DNA of 64,000 nucleotides from contig NZ_MUYM01000054.1 of the NCBI RefSeq assembly GCF_002150765.1, positions 61,009-125,008 of the forward strand, in the 5' to 3' direction. Position numbers and translations under genes: made by a program. The stretch comes from Lentzea kentuckyensis (GTDB lineage: Bacteria > Actinomycetota > Actinomycetes > Mycobacteriales > Pseudonocardiaceae). Of the stretch, positions 26,271 through 35,122 are shown one piece after another. The notes under the pieces are model-generated. The model searched no databases, was not told where the DNA came from, and saw only the letters and a program-made list of their open reading frames with translations. Numbering within the stretch: the stretch's first letter is position 1; every line of letters begins with the position of its first letter.

Positions 26271-27089
26271 ATGGCACGTCTGTCCACCACGGACCAGCTC
26301 GCCGATCTGCGGCGCGCCTACACGGGCGAGAACCTGTCCCAGGCGGTTCCAGCCGTCCGCGACGGTGACCTGTTGCCCGATGCGACCACCGAGGCACAGC
26401 GGCAGCTGGAAGCCAAGGTGCTGCTCGCGGGCTGCACCGCGGCCAGCATGCTCCAGCTGATGCCGCCCGCGAGCATCATCAGGCCCGCCCACGCGTTCCG
26501 GACCGTGGAACCGGGCGAGACCCTCAAGCTGCACCTGAGCGACCGGGCTCTCGGTCCGTTGCTGTTCGAACTGCTGCCGCGCACCGAGGCCGGTTTCGGC
26601 ATGGGCGTCGCGGGACTCGCGCACCGGCAGTACCGGCGGTCGGCCGAGCTGACCACGGGCGACGCCGGTGTCGTCCTGGTCGGTGTCGACGAGAACGCTT
26701 GGGACCTCGGCATGCGTTACGTGCGCTGGATGCACGAGTTCCGCGGCGTGGAGCACCTCGACGGCGGCGGCAACGATGAGGCGATCGCCGAAGCGGCCAC
26801 TGGGAGCGCTCTACTGCGCCGGGTACACCTGTGGCATGACGCGAGCTGGCTGCGAGCACTTCCGCTGGGAACAGGGTGGTTCGTCGAGTGGCCGGGCGGG
26901 CCGCAGGAGAGCGAGATCGCCCGGAAGCTGGCCCATCCGCAGTTCGGCACGACCCTCGACATCACGCTCCGGCGCGCCGAGGCACCTGGGCAGGACGTCG
27001 AGGAGGGCATGCGGACCTATCCGTGGCCCGAGGAGTTCGTGTCTGCCGTCACGGCCGGTGAGCCTGATCAGGGGCCTGCCCGCCGGTAG
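26271..27089 (+). CDS. Conserved actinobacterial protein of unknown function
   Basis: About 272 residues from ATG 26271 (MARLSTTDQLADLRRAYTGE), with GAGGA eight bases upstream; the 40 residues before it in frame are low-complexity and unlike coding sequence. The protein is soluble and acidic, without signal or transmembrane segments. I do not recognise a family. It lies 42 bp upstream of pdtaR in the same direction. Confidence 0.7.
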   Translation: MARLSTTDQLADLRRAYTGENLSQAVPAVRDGDLLPDATTEAQRQLEAKVLLAGCTAASMLQLMPPASIIRPAHAFRTVEPGETLKLHLSDRALGPLLFELLPRTEAGFGMGVAGLAHRQYRRSAELTTGDAGVVLVGVDENAWDLGMRYVRWMHEFRGVEHLDGGGNDEAIAEAATGSALLRRVHLWHDASWLRALPLGTGWFVEWPGGPQESEIARKLAHPQFGTTLDITLRRAEAPGQDVEEGMRTYPWPEEFVSAVTAGEPDQGPARR

Positions 27090-27131
27090 ACTGCCCTTTC
27101 GCACGCAGGAACGATCGTCAGGAGGACCCCG

Positions 27132-27743
27132 GTGACCCAGCAGGCTGCCGAGGCCCAAGCCGAAGCCACGCGCAAGGCCCCTCGTGTGCTCGTCGCCGAG
27201 GACGAGGCGCTCATCCGTCTCGACCTCGTCGAGATGCTGCGCGAAGAGGGCTACGACGTGGCGGGCGAGGCCGCAGATGGCGAAGAGGCCATCAAGCTCG
27301 CGACCGAGCTCAACCCCGACCTGGTGATCCTGGACGTGAAGATGCCCAAGGTCGACGGGATCGAGGCCGCTCAGCAGATCGCGGGCAACCGGATCGCACC
27401 GGTCGTGATCCTCACCGCGTTCAGCCAGCGCGATCTGGTCGAACGCGCCCGTGACGCCGGTGCGATGGCCTACCTGGTCAAGCCGTTCGCCAAGCGGGAC
27501 CTGGTGCCCGCGATCGAGCTGGCCATGAGCCGGTTCAGCGAGCTCGCGGCGCTCGAACAGGAGGTCGCCGGGCTCACCGAACGCCTGGAGACGCGCAAGG
27601 TCGTGGAACGGGCCAAGGGCGTGCTCATGACCAAGCAGGGTCTGAGCGAGCCGGAGGCGTTCCGGTGGGTGCAGCGCACCGCCATGGATCGCCGCACGAC
27701 GATGAAGGCCGTCGCGGAGGCCGTCATCGAGAACTTCGGCTGA
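27132..27743 (+). CDS. pdtaR: ANTAR-domain response regulator PdtaR
   Basis: A 203-residue regulator from GTG 27132 behind AGGAGG. The receiver domain (about 19-135) starts with VLVAEDEALIRLDLVEML and carries the phosphoacceptor in DLVILDVKMPKVDG, a Thr/Ala switch segment (VILTAF) and the conserved lysine in YLVKPF. The C-terminal ANTAR domain (about 145-200) has the signature KVVERAKGVLMTKQGLSEPEAF. ANTAR proteins bind paired RNA hairpins and act as antiterminators; in mycobacteria PdtaR is phosphorylated by the PdtaS kinase. The kinase gene is not in the window. Its last 20 bp overlap the convergent gene. Confidence 0.93.
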   Translation: MTQQAAEAQAEATRKAPRVLVAEDEALIRLDLVEMLREEGYDVAGEAADGEEAIKLATELNPDLVILDVKMPKVDGIEAAQQIAGNRIAPVVILTAFSQRDLVERARDAGAMAYLVKPFAKRDLVPAIELAMSRFSELAALEQEVAGLTERLETRKVVERAKGVLMTKQGLSEPEAFRWVQRTAMDRRTTMKAVAEAVIENFG

Positions 27744-29361
27744 GTTCGAGCCATACGGAGTCCGTCTGCCGCCCCGGATCCTCGGGGCGCAGGCGGACTT
27801 CGACGTTGTGGCTGCCCTTGAGCGAGATCTCCAGCTCGTGCCGGCCGCCGACACCGCCCGGCATCGGCATGGTCGCGACGTGGCCGCTGTCCACGTACAC
27901 CTCAATGCCCGCCAGCGGCGCCACTGATCGCGCGTGAGCGGCGTCGAGGGTGATCGCCAGTGTCGCGTCGTTCGGGGTCACACGGATGAACTCAGCCGTC
28001 ATCACGGGCAGCACGGGCGCCGGCTCGTCCGGCGCGTTCGCCAGCTTCACCTCCGACCGTCCCGGCACCTCCAGGTAGCTCTCCAGCACCTGGGCCTGCG
28101 ACGCACCGGGCATACGCAGCACGAACGGCGACAACGCGTCGGGCCCGGCCGGCCCGAGCAGCTCGGCCGGCACGTCACCGGCCACGGTCAGCTCGCCGTC
28201 CTCCGCCCCGGACCAGCCGCTCACCACCGGCCGCAACGGCACCCGCGCCGAACCGAGCTGCGCGACCAGGCCGTTCGGATCACCACCGTCGCCAAGACGC
28301 ACCGTTGCTCGCACTCTCGCTGAAGAAGCGCCACGCAACGGTGCGCGCGCTGTGCCAATGCCCGGCGCCTCCTCATCGGGCTCCAGCACGCGCAACGTCC
28401 CCGCCACGATCGGTGTCTCGGTCACCTCAGGCACGGACTGAAGGGGCCCGGTGATACCGACCGCGTCGACCTCCACACGTCCCGGATAGCTGGGCGGCGG
28501 GGTCATGCTGATGAGCACGCTCGCCTCACGCCATTTCGGCACAACTGGTGAAGTGGCGATCTGCGCGTTGTCTTGTAGAACGCGCACACCGTTACGTGTG
28601 AGCACTACTTCGAATCGATGCAGAACGCCCGCGCCGCGGATACCGGGCAGCACGGAGTCGTCCACCACGACCCGAATCGCATCAGCAGGAGGTATGGGTC
28701 CGACGCGATCCGGTGTTCCCGGCACCAGGTCGAGCACGAGCTTCCCGCGCGGCCCGGCGGCGTCCGTCACGACGGCCACCCGGCCCAGTTCGTCCGAGTC
28801 GTTCAGTTGAAGCAACGTTCGTGCGCGCAACACGGCCGTGTCGTTCCCGCACGGCATGTCGATCACCAGTCGGCCGCCCGAGCCGGAGCTGGGGTTCACA
28901 CAGCCGGGTCGCCCGCTCAGGTGGTAGCGGCGTTCCAGGAACGTGTCGTCGAAGTCGTCCAGCCAGCCGCCGACCGCCCGGCGCCACCCGTCGTCAGCAG
29001 GACGTTCCTCTGCTCTGGCGGCCAGGGAGCGCTGGCCGAACGCGTCCACGGCCCGCACGTCGGCCTTTCCGGAGCCCGCGATCTCGGGCGACGCGACAAG
29101 CCTGCCGAAGACCTCGTACCCGGACGCGCCGGTCACTGGCACCCATTGGGTTCTGCCGTCACTGCTCCATACGGAGGACGGTGCGTTGAGCGGCGCCGGC
29201 TGAGACGGCAACTTGACGAAATCCGCCGCGTACTTCGTCAGCCGAACGGCCTGTGAGCTGGGCTTCTTCGTCGCGTCATCGGTCTCGCGCAGAACCATCA
29301 CCGCGGCGACGAGCACGGCGGCGGCGCCAACGGCTGCGATCACCCGACGACGCGGAGTCAT
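27724..29361 (-). CDS. Large secreted or membrane-anchored protein of unknown function
   Basis: A 545-residue protein with a single N-terminal signal/anchor helix (VIAAVGAAAVLVAAVMVL) and a long extracytoplasmic beta-rich part. There is an early fibronectin-like stretch (TQWVPVTGASGYEVFGRLV) and later a concanavalin-like segment (FEVVLTRNGVRVLQDN...VEVDAVGITGP). No catalytic motif was recognised. Its final 20 bp overlap the 3' end of pdtaR in opposite orientation, so the two transcripts are antisense there. The gene is divergent from livJ. Confidence 0.7.
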   Translation of the reverse strand: MTPRRRVIAAVGAAAVLVAAVMVLRETDDATKKPSSQAVRLTKYAADFVKLPSQPAPLNAPSSVWSSDGRTQWVPVTGASGYEVFGRLVASPEIAGSGKADVRAVDAFGQRSLAARAEERPADDGWRRAVGGWLDDFDDTFLERRYHLSGRPGCVNPSSGSGGRLVIDMPCGNDTAVLRARTLLQLNDSDELGRVAVVTDAAGPRGKLVLDLVPGTPDRVGPIPPADAIRVVVDDSVLPGIRGAGVLHRFEVVLTRNGVRVLQDNAQIATSPVVPKWREASVLISMTPPPSYPGRVEVDAVGITGPLQSVPEVTETPIVAGTLRVLEPDEEAPGIGTARAPLRGASSARVRATVRLGDGGDPNGLVAQLGSARVPLRPVVSGWSGAEDGELTVAGDVPAELLGPAGPDALSPFVLRMPGASQAQVLESYLEVPGRSEVKLANAPDEPAPVLPVMTAEFIRVTPNDATLAITLDAAHARSVAPLAGIEVYVDSGHVATMPMPGGVGGRHELEISLKGSHNVEVRLRPEDPGRQTDSVWLELSRSSR

Positions 29362-29430
29362 ACGTCCACGTTATGGCAGCCGTCCAAAGAGTGAACGGAG
29401 GTTACGGTATGTGACATTGCTTAAGTGAAA

Positions 29431-29494
29431 CATAACGCCGCGTTGCGTTATGGTCACGAGCCCATTGGCTTTGATGACTGGGGTCACAGTCATC
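29431..29494 (+). promoter_or_regulatory. Two phased inverted repeats upstream of livJ
   Basis: CATAACGC-N6-GCGTTATG (29431-29452) and GATGACTG-N6-CAGTCATC (29473-29494) are both perfect 8-6-8 inverted repeats. Their centres are exactly 42 bp apart, four helical turns, and both half-sites share an ATrAC core. They look like cooperative operators for the Liv operon, or for its divergent neighbour. Confidence 0.6.
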
Positions 29495-29586
29495 GCCTAG
29501 GTTCCGGCCATCCCTCAGGAGAGGGTGAAGGAGCGGTGCGCGGAGAACTCGCGTTGCCGGGAGCAGGGATATAGGAGGGACATCAC

Positions 29587-30813
29587 GTGCGTAAGCACTC
29601 TGTGAAGTCCGCTGCGATTGTCGGCGCCACGCTGCTCGTCGTCGCAGCCTGTGGCTCGAACAAGGAAGAAGGCGGCACCGCGGGGGGCAGCTGCGACACG
29701 TCGAAGGGCACCTTGACCGTCGGTGTAGTCGCCCCGCTGTCCGGCAACCTGTCCGCTCTCGGCATCGGCATCAAGCAGTCCGCCGAGCTCGCCGTGGACG
29801 AGGCCAACCAGAAGTGCACGGTCAAGGGCTACAAGCTGACCGTGTCGGCCCAGGACGACGAGGCGAACCCCGCCAAGGGTGCCCAGGCGGCCACCAAGCT
29901 GTCGACCGACCCGAACGTCGTCGGCGTCGTCGGCACGCTGAACTCGTCGGTCGCCCAGACGGTGCAGCCGATCCTGCGGGACAAGAAGATCCCCCAGGTG
30001 TCGCCCGCCAACACGAACCCGACGCTGACCAGGGGCAACGACTTCCTGACCGCCCCGAAGCGCCAGTTCGACAACTACTTCCGCGTCTGCGCCACCGACG
30101 ACCTGCAGGGCCCGTTCGCGGCCAACTACCTCGTCGAGAAGGCCGGCAAGAAGAAGATCGCCATCGTCACCGACGGCAAGACCTACGGCGCGGGCCTCGC
30201 GGCCGAGCTGTCGAAGCAGGTCGTGAAGAAGGGCGGCCAGATCGTCGGCCAGGAGACGGTCGGCGAGAAGGACACCGACTTCTCCGGCGTCATCGCCAAG
30301 GTCAAGGCGCTCGCCCCGGAAGCCGTCTACTACGGCGGTGAGTACCCGGCCGCCGGCCCGCTGTCGAAGCAGATGGCGAGCGCGGGCCTGAACGTTCCGC
30401 TGATGGGCGGCGACGGCATCTTCGACCCGAAGTTCATCGAGCTCGGCGGTAAGGAAGGCGACCTCGCCACCTCCGTCGGCGCGCCGACCGAGTCCCTGGC
30501 CACGGCCAAGGCGTTCGTCGACGCGTACAAGAAGAAGTTCGGCAAGGAGGACTACGCCGCCTACGGTGCGTTCTCCTACGACGCCGCGAACGCCATCATC
30601 GGTGCGCTGGCCAAGACCCTCGACGGCGGTGCCGCGTGGGACGAGTCGAAGCGCGACTCGATGCTGACCAACGTCGGCTCCTACAGCGGTTCCGGTGCCA
30701 CCGGTGAGGTCAAGTTCGACCAGTACGGCGACAGCACGAACAAGGTGCTGACCGTCTACTCGGTCACCTCTGGCAAGTGGAAGGACGTTCAGACCGGCGA
30801 GTTCACCGGCTGA
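29587..30813 (+). CDS. livJ: Branched-chain amino acid ABC transporter, substrate-binding lipoprotein
   Basis: A 408-residue lipoprotein from GTG 29587 behind AGGAGG. The signal ends in the lipobox VAAC (Cys22), followed by a Gly/Ser/Asn spacer. The LivJ fold begins with GTLTVGVVAPLSGNLSALGIGIKQSAELAV and includes VVGVVGTLNSSVAQTVQP and the hinge DFSGVIAKVKALAPEAVYYGG. It captures Leu/Ile/Val or similar amino acids outside the membrane and delivers them to the LivHM permease. A hairpin after the gene probably sets its expression above the downstream genes. Confidence 0.93.
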   Translation: MRKHSVKSAAIVGATLLVVAACGSNKEEGGTAGGSCDTSKGTLTVGVVAPLSGNLSALGIGIKQSAELAVDEANQKCTVKGYKLTVSAQDDEANPAKGAQAATKLSTDPNVVGVVGTLNSSVAQTVQPILRDKKIPQVSPANTNPTLTRGNDFLTAPKRQFDNYFRVCATDDLQGPFAANYLVEKAGKKKIAIVTDGKTYGAGLAAELSKQVVKKGGQIVGQETVGEKDTDFSGVIAKVKALAPEAVYYGGEYPAAGPLSKQMASAGLNVPLMGGDGIFDPKFIELGGKEGDLATSVGAPTESLATAKAFVDAYKKKFGKEDYAAYGAFSYDAANAIIGALAKTLDGGAAWDESKRDSMLTNVGSYSGSGATGEVKFDQYGDSTNKVLTVYSVTSGKWKDVQTGEFTG

Positions 30814-30840
30814 TCGACTACCTGGTAACTGATTGAAGCC

Positions 30841-30877
30841 ACGGCGGGGGCGGGCGTTGTTTGCTCGCCCCCGCCGT
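30841..30877 (+). terminator. Attenuator hairpin between livJ and livH
   Basis: A 15-bp stem (30841-30855 with 30863-30877, one G-U pair) around a GTTGTTT loop, followed by only TTTA. The weak U-tract suggests partial termination, so that the binding protein is made in excess over the permease. Confidence 0.7.
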
Positions 30878-30891
30878 TTACGGAGGTAGTC

Positions 30892-31806
30892 GTGTCAATC
30901 CTGCTCCAACAGCTGGCCAACGGGGTGATCCAGGGCGCGTTGATCGCCCTGATCGCACTCGGGTACACCATGGTGTACGGCATCATCCAGCTGATCAACT
31001 TCGCCCACGGCGAGGTGTTCATGGTGGCCTCGTACGGAGGCCTCGCCACGTTCACGCTTCTTCCTGACGACCTCAAGAAGTCGCCTGCCGTGGCCCTGCC
31101 GCTCATGTTCGCCGGCGGCATCGTGGTGGCGGTCCTCGTCGCCGTGATCATGGAACGGTTCGCCTACCGGCCGCTGCGCAACGCGCCCCGGCTGGCCCCG
31201 CTGATCACAGCGCTCGGCGTGTCCGTGTTCCTGCAGGAGGCTGTGCGCGTCTTCTACCCGAACGCGAAGTCGAACCTGCCGTACCCGAAGGTCTTTCCCG
31301 AGGGCAACCTGACGCTCGGCCCGATCAACGTGTCGTGGACCGGTGTGATGCTCGTCCTGCTCTCGGTGGGCCTCGCGGTCGTCCTGCAGACCTACATCAA
31401 CAAGTCGCGAATGGGCCGGGCGATGCGCGCGACCGCGCAGGACCCCGACACCGCGAAGCTCATGGGCGTCAACCCCGACCGCGTGATCGTGCTGACGTTC
31501 GTCTTCGGCGCTGTGCTCGCCGGTGTCGCCGGCATCATGTACGGCGGTTACCTGAACAACATCAACATCGACATGGGCTTCCAGACCGGCATCTTCGCCT
31601 TCACGGCGGCTGTCCTGGGCGGTGTCGGCAGCATTCGCGGCGCGGTCATCGGCGCGTTCATCATCGGTCTGATCAAGACCGTGGCCGGCCAGTACATGCC
31701 GGGCGGCACCCAGTACGACTACGTGTGGATCTTCGTCGTGCTGATCCTCGTGCTCGTCTTCCGCCCGCAGGGTCTGTTCGGTGAGCCGGAAAGGGTGCGC
31801 GCATGA
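30892..31806 (+). CDS. livH: Branched-chain amino acid ABC transporter permease LivH
   Basis: A 304-residue membrane permease from GTG 30892 with GGAGG five bases upstream. It starts with the family sequence LLQQLANGVIQGALIALIALGYTMVYGIIQLINFAHGEVFMV, has about eight hydrophobic helices, and carries the EAA-loop motif RAMRATAQDPDTAKLMGVNPDRVI that docks to the ATPases. It forms the heteromeric channel with LivM. Its ATGA overlaps the livM start. Confidence 0.95.
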   Translation: MSILLQQLANGVIQGALIALIALGYTMVYGIIQLINFAHGEVFMVASYGGLATFTLLPDDLKKSPAVALPLMFAGGIVVAVLVAVIMERFAYRPLRNAPRLAPLITALGVSVFLQEAVRVFYPNAKSNLPYPKVFPEGNLTLGPINVSWTGVMLVLLSVGLAVVLQTYINKSRMGRAMRATAQDPDTAKLMGVNPDRVIVLTFVFGAVLAGVAGIMYGGYLNNINIDMGFQTGIFAFTAAVLGGVGSIRGAVIGAFIIGLIKTVAGQYMPGGTQYDYVWIFVVLILVLVFRPQGLFGEPERVRA

Positions 31807-33539
31807 GCACGAGCACTGTGTCCACTCCCGCCACGACGGCTCCCGTCGAGAAGCGTTCCGCACTCGCGCCGCTGGGCAAGCCGTTCGCGGCCGCCGGTGG
31901 TGTCCTGGGTATCGTCGCGGCCCTGCTGCCGTGGGTCACGTTCAGCCTCAACGACGGCAACTGGCCGGACAAGTCGACGCTGCAGTTCTTCGACGCGCCG
32001 TTCGCCGTCACCGGCTTCCGCTGGCACGTCCTGCTGCTCGGCGTCCTCATCCTGGTCGCGGCGTTCGCGCCGGTCCCGTCCAAGGGCAGGGTCGTCCGTG
32101 CGCTCGGCTGGGGCCTCACCGTCGTGTCGTTCATCAACGCCGCGTACATCACGGTCAAGGGCGGTGGGCTCGCCGCCATCACGGCGCTCGACGGTGCCAC
32201 GGCGTTCGGCAGCGTCGTCGGCCTGATCGCCGGCGTGCTGGCGATCCTGGCGGGCTACGGCATCGGCATCGAGCCGGTGGGCGAGTGGAAGTTCAAGGTC
32301 TCCACGCCGGTCGCGTACCTGGTGCTGCTGGTGTCGTTCGGTGCGGTGCTGTACGCCGTCGCCGCGATGCTGACCACCGGTGGCGTCGGCTCCTCGAACC
32401 CGTACGCGGGCGCGATCTTCCTGGCGTTCCTCGGGTTCGCGGGCGGTCTGCTCGGCGCGCTGAGCGGTGTCGGGTTCATCCGCTGGCTCTCGGCCCTGTC
32501 CGAGCAGCACCGCGTGTTCAGCGTGATCGTGCTGGCGGCGTGCGCGCTGCTGCTGCCGTTCACCGACGCCGGCAACGAGTACTGGATGACGGTCGCGGCG
32601 AACATCGGCATCTACGCCGCCACCGCGATCGGCCTGAACATCGTCGTCGGTCTCGCGGGTCTGCTCGACCTCGGGTACGTGGCGTTCATGGGTATCGGTG
32701 CCCTCGTGGCGGCGAACTTCTCCGGTGCCGCCACGGCGCACTTCGGCATCACCCTGCCGTTCCCGGTCGCCGCGGTCGCCGCAGCGGTCGTGGCCGGCAT
32801 CTTCGGTGCCATCGTCGGTTCGCCGACGCTGCGGGTGCGCGGTGACTACCTGGCGATCGTGACGCTGGCGTTCGGTGAGATCTTCACCCGCTCCGCGCAG
32901 AACAACATCGGTGGCATCACCAACGGCTCCAACGCCATCCCGGGCATCCCGCCGCTGTCGCTGTTCGGCAACGAGTTCAACAAGTCGATCTCCATCGGCG
33001 CGGTGAAGCTGCCCGCCGGTGTCCTCTACTACGTCCTCATCGTGCTGCTCGTCGCCGCGACGATGGCGGTGTTCGCGAACCTCAAGTTCAGCCGCATCGG
33101 CCGCGCCTGGATCGCGATCCGCGAGGACGAGGACGCGGCCCGCGCGATGGGCATCCGCACCGGCAAGATGAAGATCCTCGCGTTCCTCATCGGTGCCACC
33201 CTCGCGGGTCTCGCGGGCGCGGTGTTCGCGCACAAGAACGGCACGGTTTCGTACGAGTCGTTCAAGTTCCTCGAGTCGGTCACGCTGCTCGCCGCGGTCA
33301 TCCTCGGCGGCATGGGGTCGATCCCCGGCGCCGTGCTCGGTGCCGCGCTGCTGTTCGTGCTGCCCGAGAAGCTGCGCGACTTCGAGGACTACCGCCTCAT
33401 GATCTTCGGCCTCGCGCTGATCCTGATCATGCGGTTCCGGCCGGTCGGCCTGATCCCCGATGCGCACAGGCGCGCTGAGATGATCGAGCGCGCTGATGAG
33501 AACGCCGAAGAGGCGCACGTGGAGGCGAAGAAGGCATGA
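31803..33539 (+). CDS. livM: Branched-chain amino acid ABC transporter permease LivM with N-terminal membrane extension
   Basis: A 578-residue permease. The core resembling ordinary LivM (about 320 residues) starts near residue 235 with VFSVIVLAACALLLPF, contains NIVVGLAGLLDLGYVAFMGIGAL and the EAA-type ATPase docking loop GRAWIAIREDEDAARAMGIRTGK. The first ~230 residues form an additional block of about six helices not seen in the classical E. coli protein. The extension could be regulatory or help assembly. The gene overlaps livH and livG by 4 bp each. Confidence 0.93.
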   Translation: MSTSTVSTPATTAPVEKRSALAPLGKPFAAAGGVLGIVAALLPWVTFSLNDGNWPDKSTLQFFDAPFAVTGFRWHVLLLGVLILVAAFAPVPSKGRVVRALGWGLTVVSFINAAYITVKGGGLAAITALDGATAFGSVVGLIAGVLAILAGYGIGIEPVGEWKFKVSTPVAYLVLLVSFGAVLYAVAAMLTTGGVGSSNPYAGAIFLAFLGFAGGLLGALSGVGFIRWLSALSEQHRVFSVIVLAACALLLPFTDAGNEYWMTVAANIGIYAATAIGLNIVVGLAGLLDLGYVAFMGIGALVAANFSGAATAHFGITLPFPVAAVAAAVVAGIFGAIVGSPTLRVRGDYLAIVTLAFGEIFTRSAQNNIGGITNGSNAIPGIPPLSLFGNEFNKSISIGAVKLPAGVLYYVLIVLLVAATMAVFANLKFSRIGRAWIAIREDEDAARAMGIRTGKMKILAFLIGATLAGLAGAVFAHKNGTVSYESFKFLESVTLLAAVILGGMGSIPGAVLGAALLFVLPEKLRDFEDYRLMIFGLALILIMRFRPVGLIPDAHRRAEMIERADENAEEAHVEAKKA

Positions 33540-34357
33540 GCACGCCCGTATTGGAGGCGCGTGACGTCTCGATGGTCTTCGGTGGCCTCAAGGCGTTGAA
33601 GGGCGTCACCCTGACGCTCGACGAAGGCAAGATCGTCGGCCTGATCGGCCCGAACGGCGCGGGGAAGACCACGTTCTTCAACTGCCTGACGGGTCTCTAC
33701 ACGCCGACCACGGGCCAGGTGTTGCTCAAGGGCAACATCCTGCCCGGCGACCCGGCCCAGGTGACGGACGCGGGCGTCGCCCGCACGTTCCAGAACATCC
33801 GCCTGTTCCCCAGCATGACCGTGCTGGAGAACGTGATGGTCGGCCGGCACGTGCGGATGAAGCAGGGCCCGCTGGCCTCGCTGTTCCACGGCCCCGCCTA
33901 CCACCGCGGTGAGAAGGCGGCCAGGGACCGGTCGCGGGAGCTGCTCGCGTTCGTCGGTCTGAACAACCTGGACGACGAGCTCTCGCGCAACCTCCCGTAC
34001 GGCGACCAGCGCCGTCTGGAGATCGCGCGCGCGTTGGCGACGGACCCGGCGGTGCTGCTGCTGGACGAGCCCACGGCCGGCATGAACCCGCAGGAGACGG
34101 AAGCGACGCAGCAGCTGATCTTCCGCATCCGCGAGACGGGTGTGTCGGTCGTCGTCATCGAGCACGACATCAAGTTCATCTTCGGGCTGTGCGACTCGGT
34201 TTCCGTGCTCGTGCAGGGCGAACTGCTCGTCGAGGGCAGCCCCGAGGTCGTGCGGGCGGACCCGCGGGTGGTCGAGGCCTACCTCGGCAAGCCGCCGGAG
34301 GAAGTCCAGCACGAGGTCGAGGCCGCCGCTGCTTCTGCTGAGGAGGAGCAGGCATGA
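33536..34357 (+). CDS. livG: Branched-chain amino acid ABC transporter ATPase LivG
   Basis: A 273-residue ATPase with Walker A GPNGAGKTT, Q-loop VARTFQNIRLFPSMTVLENVMVG, signature region NLPYGDQRRLEIARAL (in place of LSGGQ), Walker B VLLLDEPTAGMNP and switch histidine in VIEHDIKFI. Such degenerate signatures are usual in LivG. The C-terminal ~20 residues are Glu/Ala-rich. It pairs with LivF to power import. Confidence 0.95.
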   Translation: MSTPVLEARDVSMVFGGLKALKGVTLTLDEGKIVGLIGPNGAGKTTFFNCLTGLYTPTTGQVLLKGNILPGDPAQVTDAGVARTFQNIRLFPSMTVLENVMVGRHVRMKQGPLASLFHGPAYHRGEKAARDRSRELLAFVGLNNLDDELSRNLPYGDQRRLEIARALATDPAVLLLDEPTAGMNPQETEATQQLIFRIRETGVSVVVIEHDIKFIFGLCDSVSVLVQGELLVEGSPEVVRADPRVVEAYLGKPPEEVQHEVEAAAASAEEEQA

Positions 34358-35070
34358 CCGCGCTGCTCGAAGTCCGCAACCTTTCGGTCGCCTACGGTGC
34401 CATCGAAGCTGTCCGCGACATCTCGTTCACCGTCGAGGCCGGCCAGATCGTGTCGCTGATCGGCTCGAACGGTGCGGGCAAGACCACGACCCTGCGCACC
34501 ATCTCGGGTCTGCTGCGGCCGGCGTCCGGCGAGATCCTGTTCCAGGGCAAGCCGATCCACAGCGACCCGGCGCACGCGATCCTCGGTGAGGGCATCGCCC
34601 ACTGCCCCGAGGGCCGCCGGCTCTTCCCGCGGATGACCGTGGAGGAGAACCTGCAGCTCGGTGCCTACGTCCGCAAGGACGACGGCATCGAGGCCGACAT
34701 GCAGCGCGTGTACGACCTCTTCCCCGTGCTGGGGGAGCGGCGGCACAACAAGGCCGGGCTCTTCTCCGGTGGTGAGCAGCAGATGCTGGCCATCGGGCGC
34801 GCGATGATGTCCAAGCCCCGCCTGCTGATGCTCGACGAGCCCTCGATGGGTCTGTCGCCGATCATGACGCAGCGGATCTTCGACACCATCAAGGAGCTGC
34901 AGTCGCTCGGCACCACCATTCTGCTGGTGGAGCAGAACGCGCTGGCGGCTCTGGCGTTGTCGGACCACGGGTACGTGATCGACCTCGGCAAGACCACTTT
35001 GGACGGTCCGGGGCACGAGCTGCTCGCCTCGCCGCGAGTGCGTGAGGCGTACCTGGGCGAAGCTCACTGA
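34354..35070 (+). CDS. livF: Branched-chain amino acid ABC transporter ATPase LivF
   Basis: A 238-residue ATPase with Walker A GSNGAGKTT, Q-loop with CPEGRRLFPRMTVEENLQLGAY, signature FSGGEQQMLAIGRAMM, Walker B RLLMLDEPSMGLSP and switch VEQNALAALALSDHGYVI. Last gene of the five-gene liv operon; the ATGA overlap with livG indicates coupling. A strong bidirectional terminator follows. Confidence 0.95.
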   Translation: MTALLEVRNLSVAYGAIEAVRDISFTVEAGQIVSLIGSNGAGKTTTLRTISGLLRPASGEILFQGKPIHSDPAHAILGEGIAHCPEGRRLFPRMTVEENLQLGAYVRKDDGIEADMQRVYDLFPVLGERRHNKAGLFSGGEQQMLAIGRAMMSKPRLLMLDEPSMGLSPIMTQRIFDTIKELQSLGTTILLVEQNALAALALSDHGYVIDLGKTTLDGPGHELLASPRVREAYLGEAH

Positions 35071-35085
35071 TTCAGTTGTTGTGGG

Positions 35086-35117
35086 AGCGGGGCGGAGGGA
35101 TTGTCCTCCGCCCCGCT
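35086..35117. terminator. Bidirectional terminator between livF and the lipase gene
   Basis: A perfect 13-bp stem (35086-35098 with 35105-35117) around a GATTGT loop, just after the livF stop and just before the stop of the convergent lipase gene. The symmetric stem can serve both transcripts. Confidence 0.85.
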
Positions 35118-35122
35118 TTCGT

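Noticed and set aside
29495..29586. Riboswitch before livJ
   Set aside because: Short CCCTC/GAGGG stem seen but no known riboswitch consensus (SAM, glycine, c-di-AMP) matched.
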